In this document: in pieces, positions 1 to 5,131 of the stretch
Layout: each line of letters starts with the position of its first letter
How positions within the stretch are numbered: position 1 is the stretch's first letter
Source of the DNA: a bacterium
GTDB taxonomy: Bacteria > Hydrogenedentota > Hydrogenedentia > Hydrogenedentiales > SLHB01
NCBI GenBank assembly: GCA_024231375.1
Contig: JAAEQP010000063.1
Coordinates: forward strand, 1-5,271
DNA: 5,271 nt
Direction of reading: 5' to 3'
Notes under the pieces: generated by a model
Told to the model about the DNA's origin: nothing
The model's input: only the letters and a program-made list of their open reading frames with translations
The model's database searches: none
Made by a program: the position numbers and the translations under genes

Positions 1-499
1 ATTGCTGCTTGCGAGGATTGATGCAGGAGAACTGACACTGAACCTCTGTCCCCTCAACCTAAGCCAACTGGGGGAGGGCATCGTGGAAGATACCGAGACG
101 CCAGCGCCGCAGCTTGAGGTCGATAGCGAACTTGCAGCAGACCTCTGGGTCACGGGGGACGAAGAGCTTATGAAGCAGGTCATTCAGAACCTTGCGGCCA
201 ATGCCGTCAAGTTCAACCGTAAGGGTGGCTTCATCCGATTCAAGCTTCAAACCAGCGGCCAACGGGTTCAACTGACCATCGCCAATTCCGGACGACGGAT
301 TCCGAATGAGGACCACGCCAGAGTATTCACCCGTTTCTACCGCGGCGACACATCTCGTAGCCGACGGGTCAATGGAGCCGGGCTAGGCCTGAGCCTCGCC
401 CACGAGATTGTCCGGGCGCACCACGGCGAGCTTGTGTTGGAACACAGTTCCGGCGACAGCACGGCCTTCTCCCTGACGCTCCCAAAGGCACTGTCATAA
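1..499 (+). CDS. Sensor histidine kinase, C-terminal part (5' end outside window)
   Basis: This is the catalytic ATP-binding half of a membrane-type two-component sensor kinase, which would autophosphorylate a histidine and pass the phosphate to a response regulator. The visible 165 residues begin at the end of the dimerisation helices (LLARIDAGEL, a common ending of the DHp domain). They continue through the HATPase_c fold: N box around residues 59-75 with N63 and N67, a G1-like box at 94-100 (ANSGRRI), an F box at 109-113 (FTRFY) and a G2 box at 125-129 (GAGLG), ending at TAA. In the G1 box the usual Asp is Asn95, a variant I recall from CusS-like kinases (NxG) and not necessarily inactivating. 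The phospho-acceptor His, HAMP and sensor segments lie before the window, so the signal is unknown. The frame is open through base 1, and the TTG at position 2 is an internal Leu codon rather than a start. The partner regulator is probably upstream. No terminator is evident after the stop. Confidence 0.93.
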   Translation, partial: LLLARIDAGELTLNLCPLNLSQLGEGIVEDTETPAPQLEVDSELAADLWVTGDEELMKQVIQNLAANAVKFNRKGGFIRFKLQTSGQRVQLTIANSGRRIPNEDHARVFTRFYRGDTSRSRRVNGAGLGLSLAHEIVRAHHGELVLEHSSGDSTAFSLTLPKALS

Positions 500-585
500 T
501 CCGTGCAGCCTGTCGGAGATAGCTCACTGCGGGGGGATGCGCCGCCTTTGGTCTGTGACCCCAACGGTCGCAGGTAGGGAGAACG

Positions 586-825
586 TTACGTGACAACGGT
601 TTGCGAGAGCGGGAGCCGCGGATTGTCACTTGCGCTGTAACCCAAGACGCTGATCGGCACGCTGTTGCGGGTCGGTCGACCGAGAATGGCGTCGAAATGG
701 TGCGCCGGCACATCCGTGTAGAACACGGACGTCGGTCCCGCCTCTTTGCGCGCTTGCACCGGCTTCCTCTCGCTGACACGGGGTACGAGGGACCTTGGCC
801 CGGATAGAGTCCACTCAGAAAGAAG
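586..825 (-). pseudogene. Remnant of a phosphatase-like or beta-sandwich gene
   Basis: A minus-strand frame is open from just after a TAG (826-828) to a TAA (586-588). Its middle reads like genuine protein, with coding-like high third-position G+C: TSVFYTDVPAHHFDAILG, then RPTRNSVPISVLGYSASD. The pattern '(L)GRPT-x-x-S(V/I)-x-(V/I)-(S/N)-V(L/V)' resembles the start of the beta-sandwich domain preceding the catalytic domain in some bacterial metallophosphoesterase or PhoD-like phosphatases; this is recalled family knowledge, not a search result. There is no ATG, the only GTG start (757-759) gives about 57 codons, no clear Shine-Dalgarno is seen, and no catalytic domain follows. I infer a degraded N-terminal fragment of a once larger gene. 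A short expressed ORF or chance resemblance are the alternatives. Confidence 0.35.
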
Positions 826-839
826 CTAACAGAGGGGTT

Positions 840-987
840 GTTGAAGAAGTCTCAGCCGTGGCGCGTAGCCCGCGATAAGCGGGGGACAGCCACCCATTGT
901 TGCCCTAAGAAGGGCAATAATGGGACGCAAGAGCTTGGCAGTCCCCGTTTGTCGCTTCTGTTTTCGTGGGCATGTGGCTTTCTCAAC
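840..987. repeat. MITE/REP-like element with terminal inverted repeats
   Basis: The ends are imperfect inverted repeats: 840-851 (GTTGAAGAAGTC) against the complement of 976-987 (GTTGAGAAAGCC), 9 of 12 matching. Between them lie a small hairpin (CCCGC 869-873, loop GATAA, GCGGG 879-883) and a long two-part stem-loop (882-946). No reading frame inside it looks coding. Small size, terminal inverted repeats, strong internal secondary structure and a position between convergent genes fit a miniature non-autonomous element or REP-family repeat. No target-site duplication is clear. With only one copy in view, dispersal cannot be shown, so the call rests on architecture alone. Confidence 0.5.
882..946. 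repeat. Long two-part stem-loop inside the element
   Basis: An outer stem of 11 positions (GGGGACAGCCA 882-892 with TGGCAGTCCCC 936-946, one A/A mismatch) runs without a gap into an inner stem of 14 positions (893-906 with 911-924). The inner stem has one mismatch at base 899 (a G-U wobble if the plus strand is transcribed) and a four-base AAGA loop. On the right side 11 bases (925-935) bulge out between the stems. No T-run follows on either strand, so this is not a standard intrinsic terminator. It overlaps the alternative hairpin at 869-883 by two bases, so the two structures compete. Confidence 0.75.
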
Positions 988-1054
988 GGCTCCACAGACC
1001 CGTCTTTTCGTTTCTCACACCCGTCATTCAATACCAGGCCTCGCCGACCCGCTC

Positions 1055-1768
1055 TCAGACTGCCCGCAACGTGGGCAGTGCTTGTCGGATGAGACCCGTG
1101 ATCCTCTCCGACGCGGTCTTGGCGGTTTCGATGACGTGGGTGTGGGTGAGAACCTGGCGATTGCAGCAGTTGTTGGTGATGCATGAGATGGCGGCGGTGC
1201 GGATGCCGAGGGCGCGGCATCGGTCTATCTCCGGGGCCGTGCTCATGCCCACGGCGTCGGCGTCCAGCCGCTGTAGCATACCGATCTCGGCCCGCGTCTC
1301 GTAACACGGGCCGTGGACCCACGCGTACGTGCCTTGGTGTGCGCATCCCGGTACCACGAGATCCGGTTGCAGCGTCTCGGGCGCGCCCGGCCATCCGCGA
1401 AATCCCATCACCCGAAGACGTTCGGCCGCCATGGTGTCGCCCGGCGCCATGTCTTCCCGCAGGCCACCGGCTGCATTTGTGAAGACGATGGTGCGTACAC
1501 CGAATTCGGCCATGGCGTCTACGGTTCGCGTCACCTCGTCCAACGGCAATCCTTCGTACGCGTGCAACCGGCCGCATTGCGCGACAAGAGGGGTCTCTCC
1601 ACTGAATCCGTGGATGAATCGGCCCGCGTGGCCTTGTACAGTGCTGGCCGTCAGCCCGGCCATGTCGGCAAACGCGTCATCTCGCGTGACACGATCAAGG
1701 AGACCTGACAGGTCCAAACCGGAACCGGCTACGACGCCAACGGGATGGGATACGTCCGAACCGCTCAT
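1055..1768 (-). CDS. punA: Purine nucleoside phosphorylase (trimeric PNP/MTAP family), compact form
   Basis: A cytosolic salvage enzyme that splits purine (deoxy)nucleosides with phosphate into free base and (deoxy)ribose-1-phosphate. The 237-residue protein shows the family landmarks in order: phosphate loop GSGL with Ser16; GHAGRF at 46-51; phosphate-binding GRLHAYEG at 66-73 (R67, H69, Y71); TNAAGG at 97-102; GPCYET at 153-158 (aromatic plus Glu157); VGMSTAPE at 173-180 (M175, S176); TN at 198-199; and an H-x-H-V motif at 209-212 where the family usually has H-E-E-V. Asn199, rather than the Asp typical of MTA phosphorylases, points to 6-oxopurines (guanosine, inosine and their deoxy forms). 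The protein is shorter than the usual 270 or so residues, because the segment between PGD (109-111) and GPCYET is about 30 residues shorter than in typical members. The ATG overlaps the dgt stop by one base (TGATG), implying coupled translation; no strong Shine-Dalgarno of its own is seen. Confidence 0.93.
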   Translation of the reverse strand: MSGSDVSHPVGVVAGSGLDLSGLLDRVTRDDAFADMAGLTASTVQGHAGRFIHGFSGETPLVAQCGRLHAYEGLPLDEVTRTVDAMAEFGVRTIVFTNAAGGLREDMAPGDTMAAERLRVMGFRGWPGAPETLQPDLVVPGCAHQGTYAWVHGPCYETRAEIGMLQRLDADAVGMSTAPEIDRCRALGIRTAAISCITNNCCNRQVLTHTHVIETAKTASERITGLIRQALPTLRAV

Positions 1769-2790
1769 CAGGTCTGCCAGGAGTTGGGAAAGAAGAACCG
1801 GCGGTACAACTGCAAGGCGAACTGGTCGGTCATGCCAGCCGTGAAATCCAGGGTGCGCCGTTCGAGACTGTCCTCCGGGTCCCCGTCGGTACTCCCCTCC
1901 ACCGGATTCTCCAGTAGATGCAGGTACAACTCGCGCAGAATCTTCTTGGCTTTAAGGATTTCCCGGTGGATCGCGTCGGACGGATAGAGGTAGCGGTACA
2001 TCCACGTCCGCAATTCCACCGTAGCCTGACGCACCTCCTCTTCCATGGCGATACGTCCTTCGCCGCTCGCCGCTACGAGGGCGCCCACCATTCGGTTGAT
2101 GCGCTCCGACGACGTGCGCCCCGCTACCCGCAACGCCTCGGCGGGCAGGTCGTCGAGTGACAGCACTTTGCCGCGTACGGCGTCGTCGATGTCGTGGTTG
2201 ATGTAGGCTACCGCGTCGCACACGCTGACAATGTCGCCCTCCAGCGTGTAGGCGCTGCGCTCTTTCGTGCCCAGCAGGATTGCCTTGCCCCGCGAATGGT
2301 TGGCAATCCCGTCGCGCACCTCGAAGGTGAGGTTGAGGCCCCGGCCGTGGCGTGTCGATTCCAGCTTCTCCACCAGCCGGACGCTCTGGTCCGCGTGCGA
2401 GAATTCGGGGTCGCCCACCTCCTGCAGCGCCGCTTCCCCCGCATGCCCGAAGGGCGTGTGGCCCAAGTCGTGGCCCAAGGCGATGGCTTCCGTCAGATCT
2501 TCGTTCAGAAAGAGAGCCCTAGCCACTGAACGCGCAATCTGGGCCACTTCCAGAGTGTGGGTGAGCCGGTTGCGGTGATGGTCGTCCTCCGGTGCAAGGA
2601 ACACCTGGGTCTTCCGTTCCAATCGGCGAAAGGCTTTGGTGTGGAGGATGCGGTCGCCGTCGCGTTGATACACGGTTCGGAATTCGGGTTCCGGTTCGGG
2701 GCGTTCGCGGCCGCGCGATTCGCAGGCCAGCGCCGCGAACGGACTGAGGAAGTCCCGCTCCCGCTGCTCAAGCTGTGAGCGAACCGTCAC
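1768..2790 (-). CDS. dgt: Deoxyguanosinetriphosphate triphosphohydrolase-like protein (dGTPase)
   Basis: A cytosolic HD-domain enzyme hydrolysing dGTP, and often other dNTPs in this subfamily, to the deoxynucleoside plus triphosphate, so lowering or balancing dNTP pools. The 340 residues match the usual length of the short type-2 dGTPases. Landmarks: ILHTKAFRRLERKTQV near 48-63 (family signature R-x-L-x-x-KTQVF), RLTHTLEV with H78, the HD pair H107-D108 within GHDLGHTPFGHAGE (106-119), FSHADQS (130-136), the substrate-side segment RDGIANHSRG (159-168), and CDAVAYINHDIDD (191-203), where D192 corresponds to the last metal ligand of the H...HD...D set. The start is GTG (2788-2790), with a GAGGG Shine-Dalgarno 6 nt upstream that overlaps the upstream gene's stop. 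It is the middle gene of the operon. Its stop overlaps the PNP start, and its product deoxyguanosine is a PNP substrate, which supports a shared pathway. Confidence 0.96.
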   Translation of the reverse strand: MTVRSQLEQRERDFLSPFAALACESRGRERPEPEPEFRTVYQRDGDRILHTKAFRRLERKTQVFLAPEDDHHRNRLTHTLEVAQIARSVARALFLNEDLTEAIALGHDLGHTPFGHAGEAALQEVGDPEFSHADQSVRLVEKLESTRHGRGLNLTFEVRDGIANHSRGKAILLGTKERSAYTLEGDIVSVCDAVAYINHDIDDAVRGKVLSLDDLPAEALRVAGRTSSERINRMVGALVAASGEGRIAMEEEVRQATVELRTWMYRYLYPSDAIHREILKAKKILRELYLHLLENPVEGSTDGDPEDSLERRTLDFTAGMTDQFALQLYRRFFFPNSWQT

Positions 2791-2796
2791 TGAAGG

Positions 2797-2801
2797 CCCT
2801 C
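2797..2801 (-). promoter_or_regulatory. Shine-Dalgarno for dgt overlapping the upstream stop codon
   Basis: On the minus strand the phosphoesterase stop TGA (2802-2800) runs into GGG, giving GAGGG, followed by six bases and then the GTG start of dgt at 2790. This fixes the GTG as the likely start and implies that ribosomes finishing the phosphoesterase pass directly onto dgt. Confidence 0.65.
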
Positions 2802-3531
2802 ACTTGCCGCGGGCAAGACGCCGCGCCAGTTCGCCGGGCAGACCCGCTTGCAGGATCTTTTTCTGGCAGGCTTCCACGTCGTATTCGACGCGGCAGAACT
2901 CGAACGTCATCTTCTGCGCGTCGAACAGACCGAACGCGGCGCGCGGATCCCGGTCTCGCGGCTGTCCCACGGCGCCCGGGTTGATGAAGTAGCGGTTCGA
3001 GGGATGCAACTCGCGGATGTTGGTGCCGTCGCTGGGGGGGGCATTGCCCTTCTCGCTGAAGAACGAGGGGCGATGGCTGTGGCCGAAGAAACAGGCGTTC
3101 ACTTCCCGCCCGTTGAGGTACTCAAGCTGGCGCATGGCGTCCAGCCAGTCGATGATGTAGTCGTCGCGGCTGCTCGGCGACCCGTGGACCCCCACGTAGC
3201 TGCCCCGAAACACGATCTGTTCGGGACAACTGGCCAACCACTTCCGATTGTCGTCGCGCACGCGGTCGAACTGCCACTCAATGGCTTTCTTCGCGGCCGC
3301 GCGGAAGAACCACGGGTCTTCCAGGCCGCACACGGCCGCGTCGTGATTGCCCATGACGACCGGGATCTCACGCTCACGCACCATGTCGACCACTTCGTTG
3401 GGGTTGGCGTTGTACCCCACCAAGTCGCCCAGACAGATGGTCTTGTCCGGCTTGAGCGCGTCAATCTGCCGAAACACAGCCGACACCGCCTCCAGATTGG
3501 CGTGCAAGTCGGCGATAATCGCTATCCGCAT
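2800..3531 (-). CDS. Calcineurin-like metallophosphoesterase (YfcE/MJ0936-type)
   Basis: A small soluble binuclear-metal phosphoesterase of the Metallophos_2 type; members hydrolyse phosphodiesters or phosphomonoesters and the substrate here is unknown. With the ATG at 3531 it is 243 residues and begins directly with the first beta-strand: MRIAIIADLHAN (D8, H10). It continues with GDLVGYNANPNEVV (D36), GNHD (61-64, N62), GVHGSPSSRDD (H116), GHSHRP (150-155, H151 and H153) and a C-terminal INPGAVGQPRDRDPRAAF, which together complete the metal and phosphate ligand set. The frame stays open 19 codons further up to a TTG at 3588, but that extension has no family resemblance and no Shine-Dalgarno, so I use the ATG. 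The ribosome site is weak (GGA nine bases upstream). It is the first gene of the operon, 9 bp before dgt. The 98-bp leader holds a small hairpin (TCCAAC 3563-3568 / GTTGGA 3573-3578) without a T-run. Confidence 0.93.
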   Translation of the reverse strand: MRIAIIADLHANLEAVSAVFRQIDALKPDKTICLGDLVGYNANPNEVVDMVREREIPVVMGNHDAAVCGLEDPWFFRAAAKKAIEWQFDRVRDDNRKWLASCPEQIVFRGSYVGVHGSPSSRDDYIIDWLDAMRQLEYLNGREVNACFFGHSHRPSFFSEKGNAPPSDGTNIRELHPSNRYFINPGAVGQPRDRDPRAAFGLFDAQKMTFEFCRVEYDVEACQKKILQAGLPGELARRLARGK

Positions 3532-3629
3532 ACGTGATATTCCACAGTGCCGAGAGTCACCGTCCAACCATCGTTGGATGTGGACCAAGGTGCTCCACCC
3601 GGCTCATTCGTCTCTGTTCCGCGGGGGCG

Positions 3630-4637
3630 TCAGGGATTGCCCTCCGCTTGCTTCTGTTTCTGTTTGTCGCGATCCAATATTTTCCGCAGTTGCAGCGCCT
3701 TCTTGCGCGCATGTGCGTTCTTCGGATCGACCTTCAGGATACGGTCCATATACGCCAATGCTTCGGCGTACTTCCTGCTCTTGATGAACTGGACGCCGAT
3801 GTTGTATTCCGAGGCCAGCATCTTCCGGCGTATCCGTCCCGACTGGGGAAACTTCTTGGCTGCCAGTCCGTACTGCTCCAGGGCCGCCGGGTAGTTGCGC
3901 GTCTCGAAATAGAAGTCGCCCATCGTCTCTTCCTGCGAGAGATCGTCGGACACTTCTCGCTTCTTCCGTTCCTCCTTCTCTCGCTCGCGCTTTTCCTTGT
4001 ATTCATCCGGCGTGTACACCGCCTTTACCGCCGACGCTTCCACCAGAATACTGATGTTGTTCGTCGTCGGATCGGCCGGGATGAGGTGGAACCGGGCGTC
4101 GTTCAGGTTGTACGGATGCACCGTAACGCCGCGAAGCACCTCGCCGTCCGTGAACTCCACATGCAACTCGTTGCCTTGCGGCGTCCACTCCCGATAGCGC
4201 GTAGCCTTGTCATACTTCCCGTCGAAACTCTTAACGTAAAAGACCGCTTTCAGGTCTTCGAATCGAATCTGCTCTGTTGCGCCTGACGAAACGCCCTCGT
4301 TGTCTACCATGTCCAGATGGAACGCCGTGTCCTTCGAGTTCAGGGCGTAACACATCCCGCATTTCGTCGCGCCTTCCTTGTACCGCACCACCAGCCGTTG
4401 CCGGGCGTGCCGTTTGCGCGACAACTCCTGCTTCTTCGCCAGCCGCTGTTCCCGCTGCCGCTTCGTGTCCTGGCGGTGGGCGCGCCACTCGTCGCCCGCG
4501 TTGGCGGGACGGAGCTCTTCAATGAAGAGGCCCATCCGTCCGACTTCGTTCATGGCGTCGGATTCGGAGTCCGCCTCGATGAGACCGAACGTCTCCTTGC
4601 CTTCCGAGTCGATTCCTTTGTACGCGAACTTGGCCAC
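3630..4637 (-). CDS. T2SS-F-like N-terminus, tandem beta-repeat and TPR protein
   Basis: No catalytic motif is visible, so a binding or scaffold role is inferred. From the GTG at 4637 the product is 335 residues. Residues 2-44 (AKFAYKGIDSEGKETFGLIE... then ADSESDAMNEVGRMGLF) match the opening module of GspF/PilC type II secretion and type IV pilus platform proteins, but none of the GspF membrane helices follow. Residues 49-82 are a highly charged Lys/Arg/Gln-rich helix. Residues 81-138 and 157-208 are two related beta-rich units (RYKEG...FHL...IRFEDLKAVF and EFTDGEVLRG...FHLIPAD...ASAVKAVY), resembling a domain I know as DUF6982 (name unverified); the first carries CGMC at 93-96. Residues 212-228 are a charged Lys/Glu linker, followed by about two TPR units (233-267, 272-306) and a basic tail. 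No signal peptide or membrane segment is seen, so it is probably cytosolic. The frame extends to a GTG at 4736, but the SD and promoter favour 4637. Confidence 0.82.
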   Translation of the reverse strand: MAKFAYKGIDSEGKETFGLIEADSESDAMNEVGRMGLFIEELRPANAGDEWRAHRQDTKRQREQRLAKKQELSRKRHARQRLVVRYKEGATKCGMCYALNSKDTAFHLDMVDNEGVSSGATEQIRFEDLKAVFYVKSFDGKYDKATRYREWTPQGNELHVEFTDGEVLRGVTVHPYNLNDARFHLIPADPTTNNISILVEASAVKAVYTPDEYKEKREREKEERKKREVSDDLSQEETMGDFYFETRNYPAALEQYGLAAKKFPQSGRIRRKMLASEYNIGVQFIKSRKYAEALAYMDRILKVDPKNAHARKKALQLRKILDRDKQKQKQAEGNP

Positions 4638-4644
4638 TTTCACG

Positions 4645-4651
4645 TCCCCCT
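4645..4651 (-). promoter_or_regulatory. Shine-Dalgarno AGGGGGA choosing the GTG start of the TPR gene
   Basis: AGGGGGA on the minus strand lies seven bases before GTG 4637, the spacing expected for initiation. The in-frame GTG at 4643 is only one base from it and the GTG at 4736 is far upstream. The protein homology (AKFAYKG, the usual beginning of GspF-like N-termini) starts immediately at 4637, agreeing with this choice. Confidence 0.65.
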
Positions 4652-4726
4652 GCAGATCACAGGTCTCCGCCAGGACAGACATCGAGGCCACTGTGGCTTC
4701 CGCCGCCATCGGCACGCCACACTGGG

Positions 4727-4755
4727 AATCTACCACGTCCTCGACTATCCGTCAA
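4727..4755 (-). promoter_or_regulatory. Sigma70-like promoter for the TPR gene
   Basis: Minus strand: -35 TTGACG (4755-4750; 5 of 6 to TTGACA), a 17-bp spacer, and -10 TAGATT (4732-4727; 4 of 6 to TATAAT). Transcription would begin near 4720, giving a leader of about 80 nt before GTG 4637. The -10 overlaps the codons of the longest possible frame (start 4736), which therefore could not be translated from this promoter. The prediction is by eye only, and lineage-specific sigma preferences are unknown. Confidence 0.45.
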
Positions 4756-4998
4756 ATGGCGAAACCCACCTAACCCATTGAATCGAAAGCGTTTCCGAGC
4801 AAAAATCACATTTCTTCAACGAGCAACGCGGCCCGCAGCCCGGCCGGGCCTCGGTAATACGTCAGCAGAGGTCAAATGTCGCGGCATCGCCGCAACATAT
4901 AGAAGTGTAAGGGATTGATTGGGACATTACAAGTCATCCCCAGAACGTCTGGTAACGAGTTGTGGCGCGGTTGAAGTGCCTGGTGACGCCTGAGTTCC

Positions 4999-5059
4999 GC
5001 TCAGACGCGCCAACACCTGCAGGGTGATGGGCGGTCCCGGGGAATGAGCGCGTCTGAGC
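4999..5059. repeat. Perfect 12-bp inverted repeat
   Basis: GCTCAGACGCGC at 4999-5010 is the exact reverse complement of 5048-5059, with a 37-base loop. A second, shorter pair outside it (GTGGCGCG 4962-4969 with CGCGCCAC 5068-5075) could extend the structure asymmetrically. It begins 73 bases after the minus-strand stop at 5132. It may be a structured RNA 3' end, a processing site, a repeat fragment or chance; the sequence does not decide. Confidence 0.55.
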
Positions 5060-5131
5060 TTTGCGTGCGCGCCACTTGGTAGTCTCACGAGACGATTCGG
5101 GCCATCGATGAGGCCGCGCAGTCCCGTCGGA

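Larger units (their letters stand above)
500..1054. other. Convergent intergenic region with gene remnant and structured repeat
   Basis: This 555-bp stretch lies between the ends of the plus-strand kinase and the minus-strand nucleoside phosphorylase, and I see no intact gene in it. It contains a broken minus-strand coding remnant (586-825) and a 148-bp inverted-repeat element (840-987). Bases 500-585 and 988-1054 show nothing I can name. No classical hairpin plus T-run terminator is present for either flanking gene. Open frames crossing this region in other phases give low-complexity Arg/Pro/Ser-rich translations and are not supported. Confidence 0.7.
4638..5131. other. Intergenic region upstream of the TPR gene
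   Basis: This 494-bp interval separates the end of the kinase-family gene (stop 5132-5134) from the TPR gene. It contains the promoter (4727-4755), a local drop in G+C around 4740-4820 as expected for promoter DNA, a small hairpin at 4881-4893 (GCGGC, ATC, GCCGC) and a 12-bp inverted repeat (4999-5059). Hairpins here lack T-runs, so no standard terminator is identified. The minus-strand open frame spanning about 4927-5181 is out of phase with the real coding end at 5132, has a proline/arginine-rich translation and is not accepted as a gene. Confidence 0.6.

Noticed and set aside
672..683. Perfect palindrome TCGGTCGACCGA
   Set aside because: It lies within the coding remnant over Arg-Pro-Thr codons; a single short palindrome gives no evidence of an operator or site.
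713..729. Hairpin TCCGTGT-AGA-ACACGGA
   Set aside because: It also lies inside the coding remnant (codons for S-V-F-Y-T-D), has no T-run, and is short enough to be chance.
852..1577. Long minus-strand open frame (241 codons) overlapping the PNP gene
   Set aside because: It is a shadow of the PNP in another phase; the translation is Arg/His/Gly-rich with no family motifs, and the PNP frame carries all catalytic residues.
1329..1844. Plus-strand open frame spanning the dgt-pnp junction
   Set aside because: It crosses two well-supported minus-strand genes and has a Ser/Arg/Pro-rich composition without motifs.
2848..3537. Plus-strand open frame of 229 codons opposite the metallophosphoesterase
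   Set aside because: Antisense shadow produced by GC-rich codon use; no recognisable domain, while the minus strand has the full D-x-H, GNHD and GHSH motif set.
3563..3578. Hairpin TCCAAC-CATC-GTTGGA in the 98-bp gap before the phosphoesterase, as a terminator or riboswitch
   Set aside because: The stem is only six pairs without a T-run, and there is no room for a known riboswitch class; recorded only as part of the leader.
3532..3585. Weak -35/-10 pair (TTGGAC, 17 bp, TGGAAT) before the phosphoesterase
   Set aside because: Only 3 of 6 and 4 of 6 matches to consensus, and the implied transcription start would be almost at the ATG; not convincing.
3534..4286. Plus-strand open frame of 250 codons opposite the TPR gene
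   Set aside because: Antisense shadow; the Leu/Arg-rich translation mirrors Lys/Glu-rich codons on the other strand, and the minus-strand protein has clear repeats.
4830..4850. Possible terminator hairpin GGCCCG / CGGGCC
   Set aside because: Only a 6-bp stem with a 9-base loop, and no T-run on either strand.
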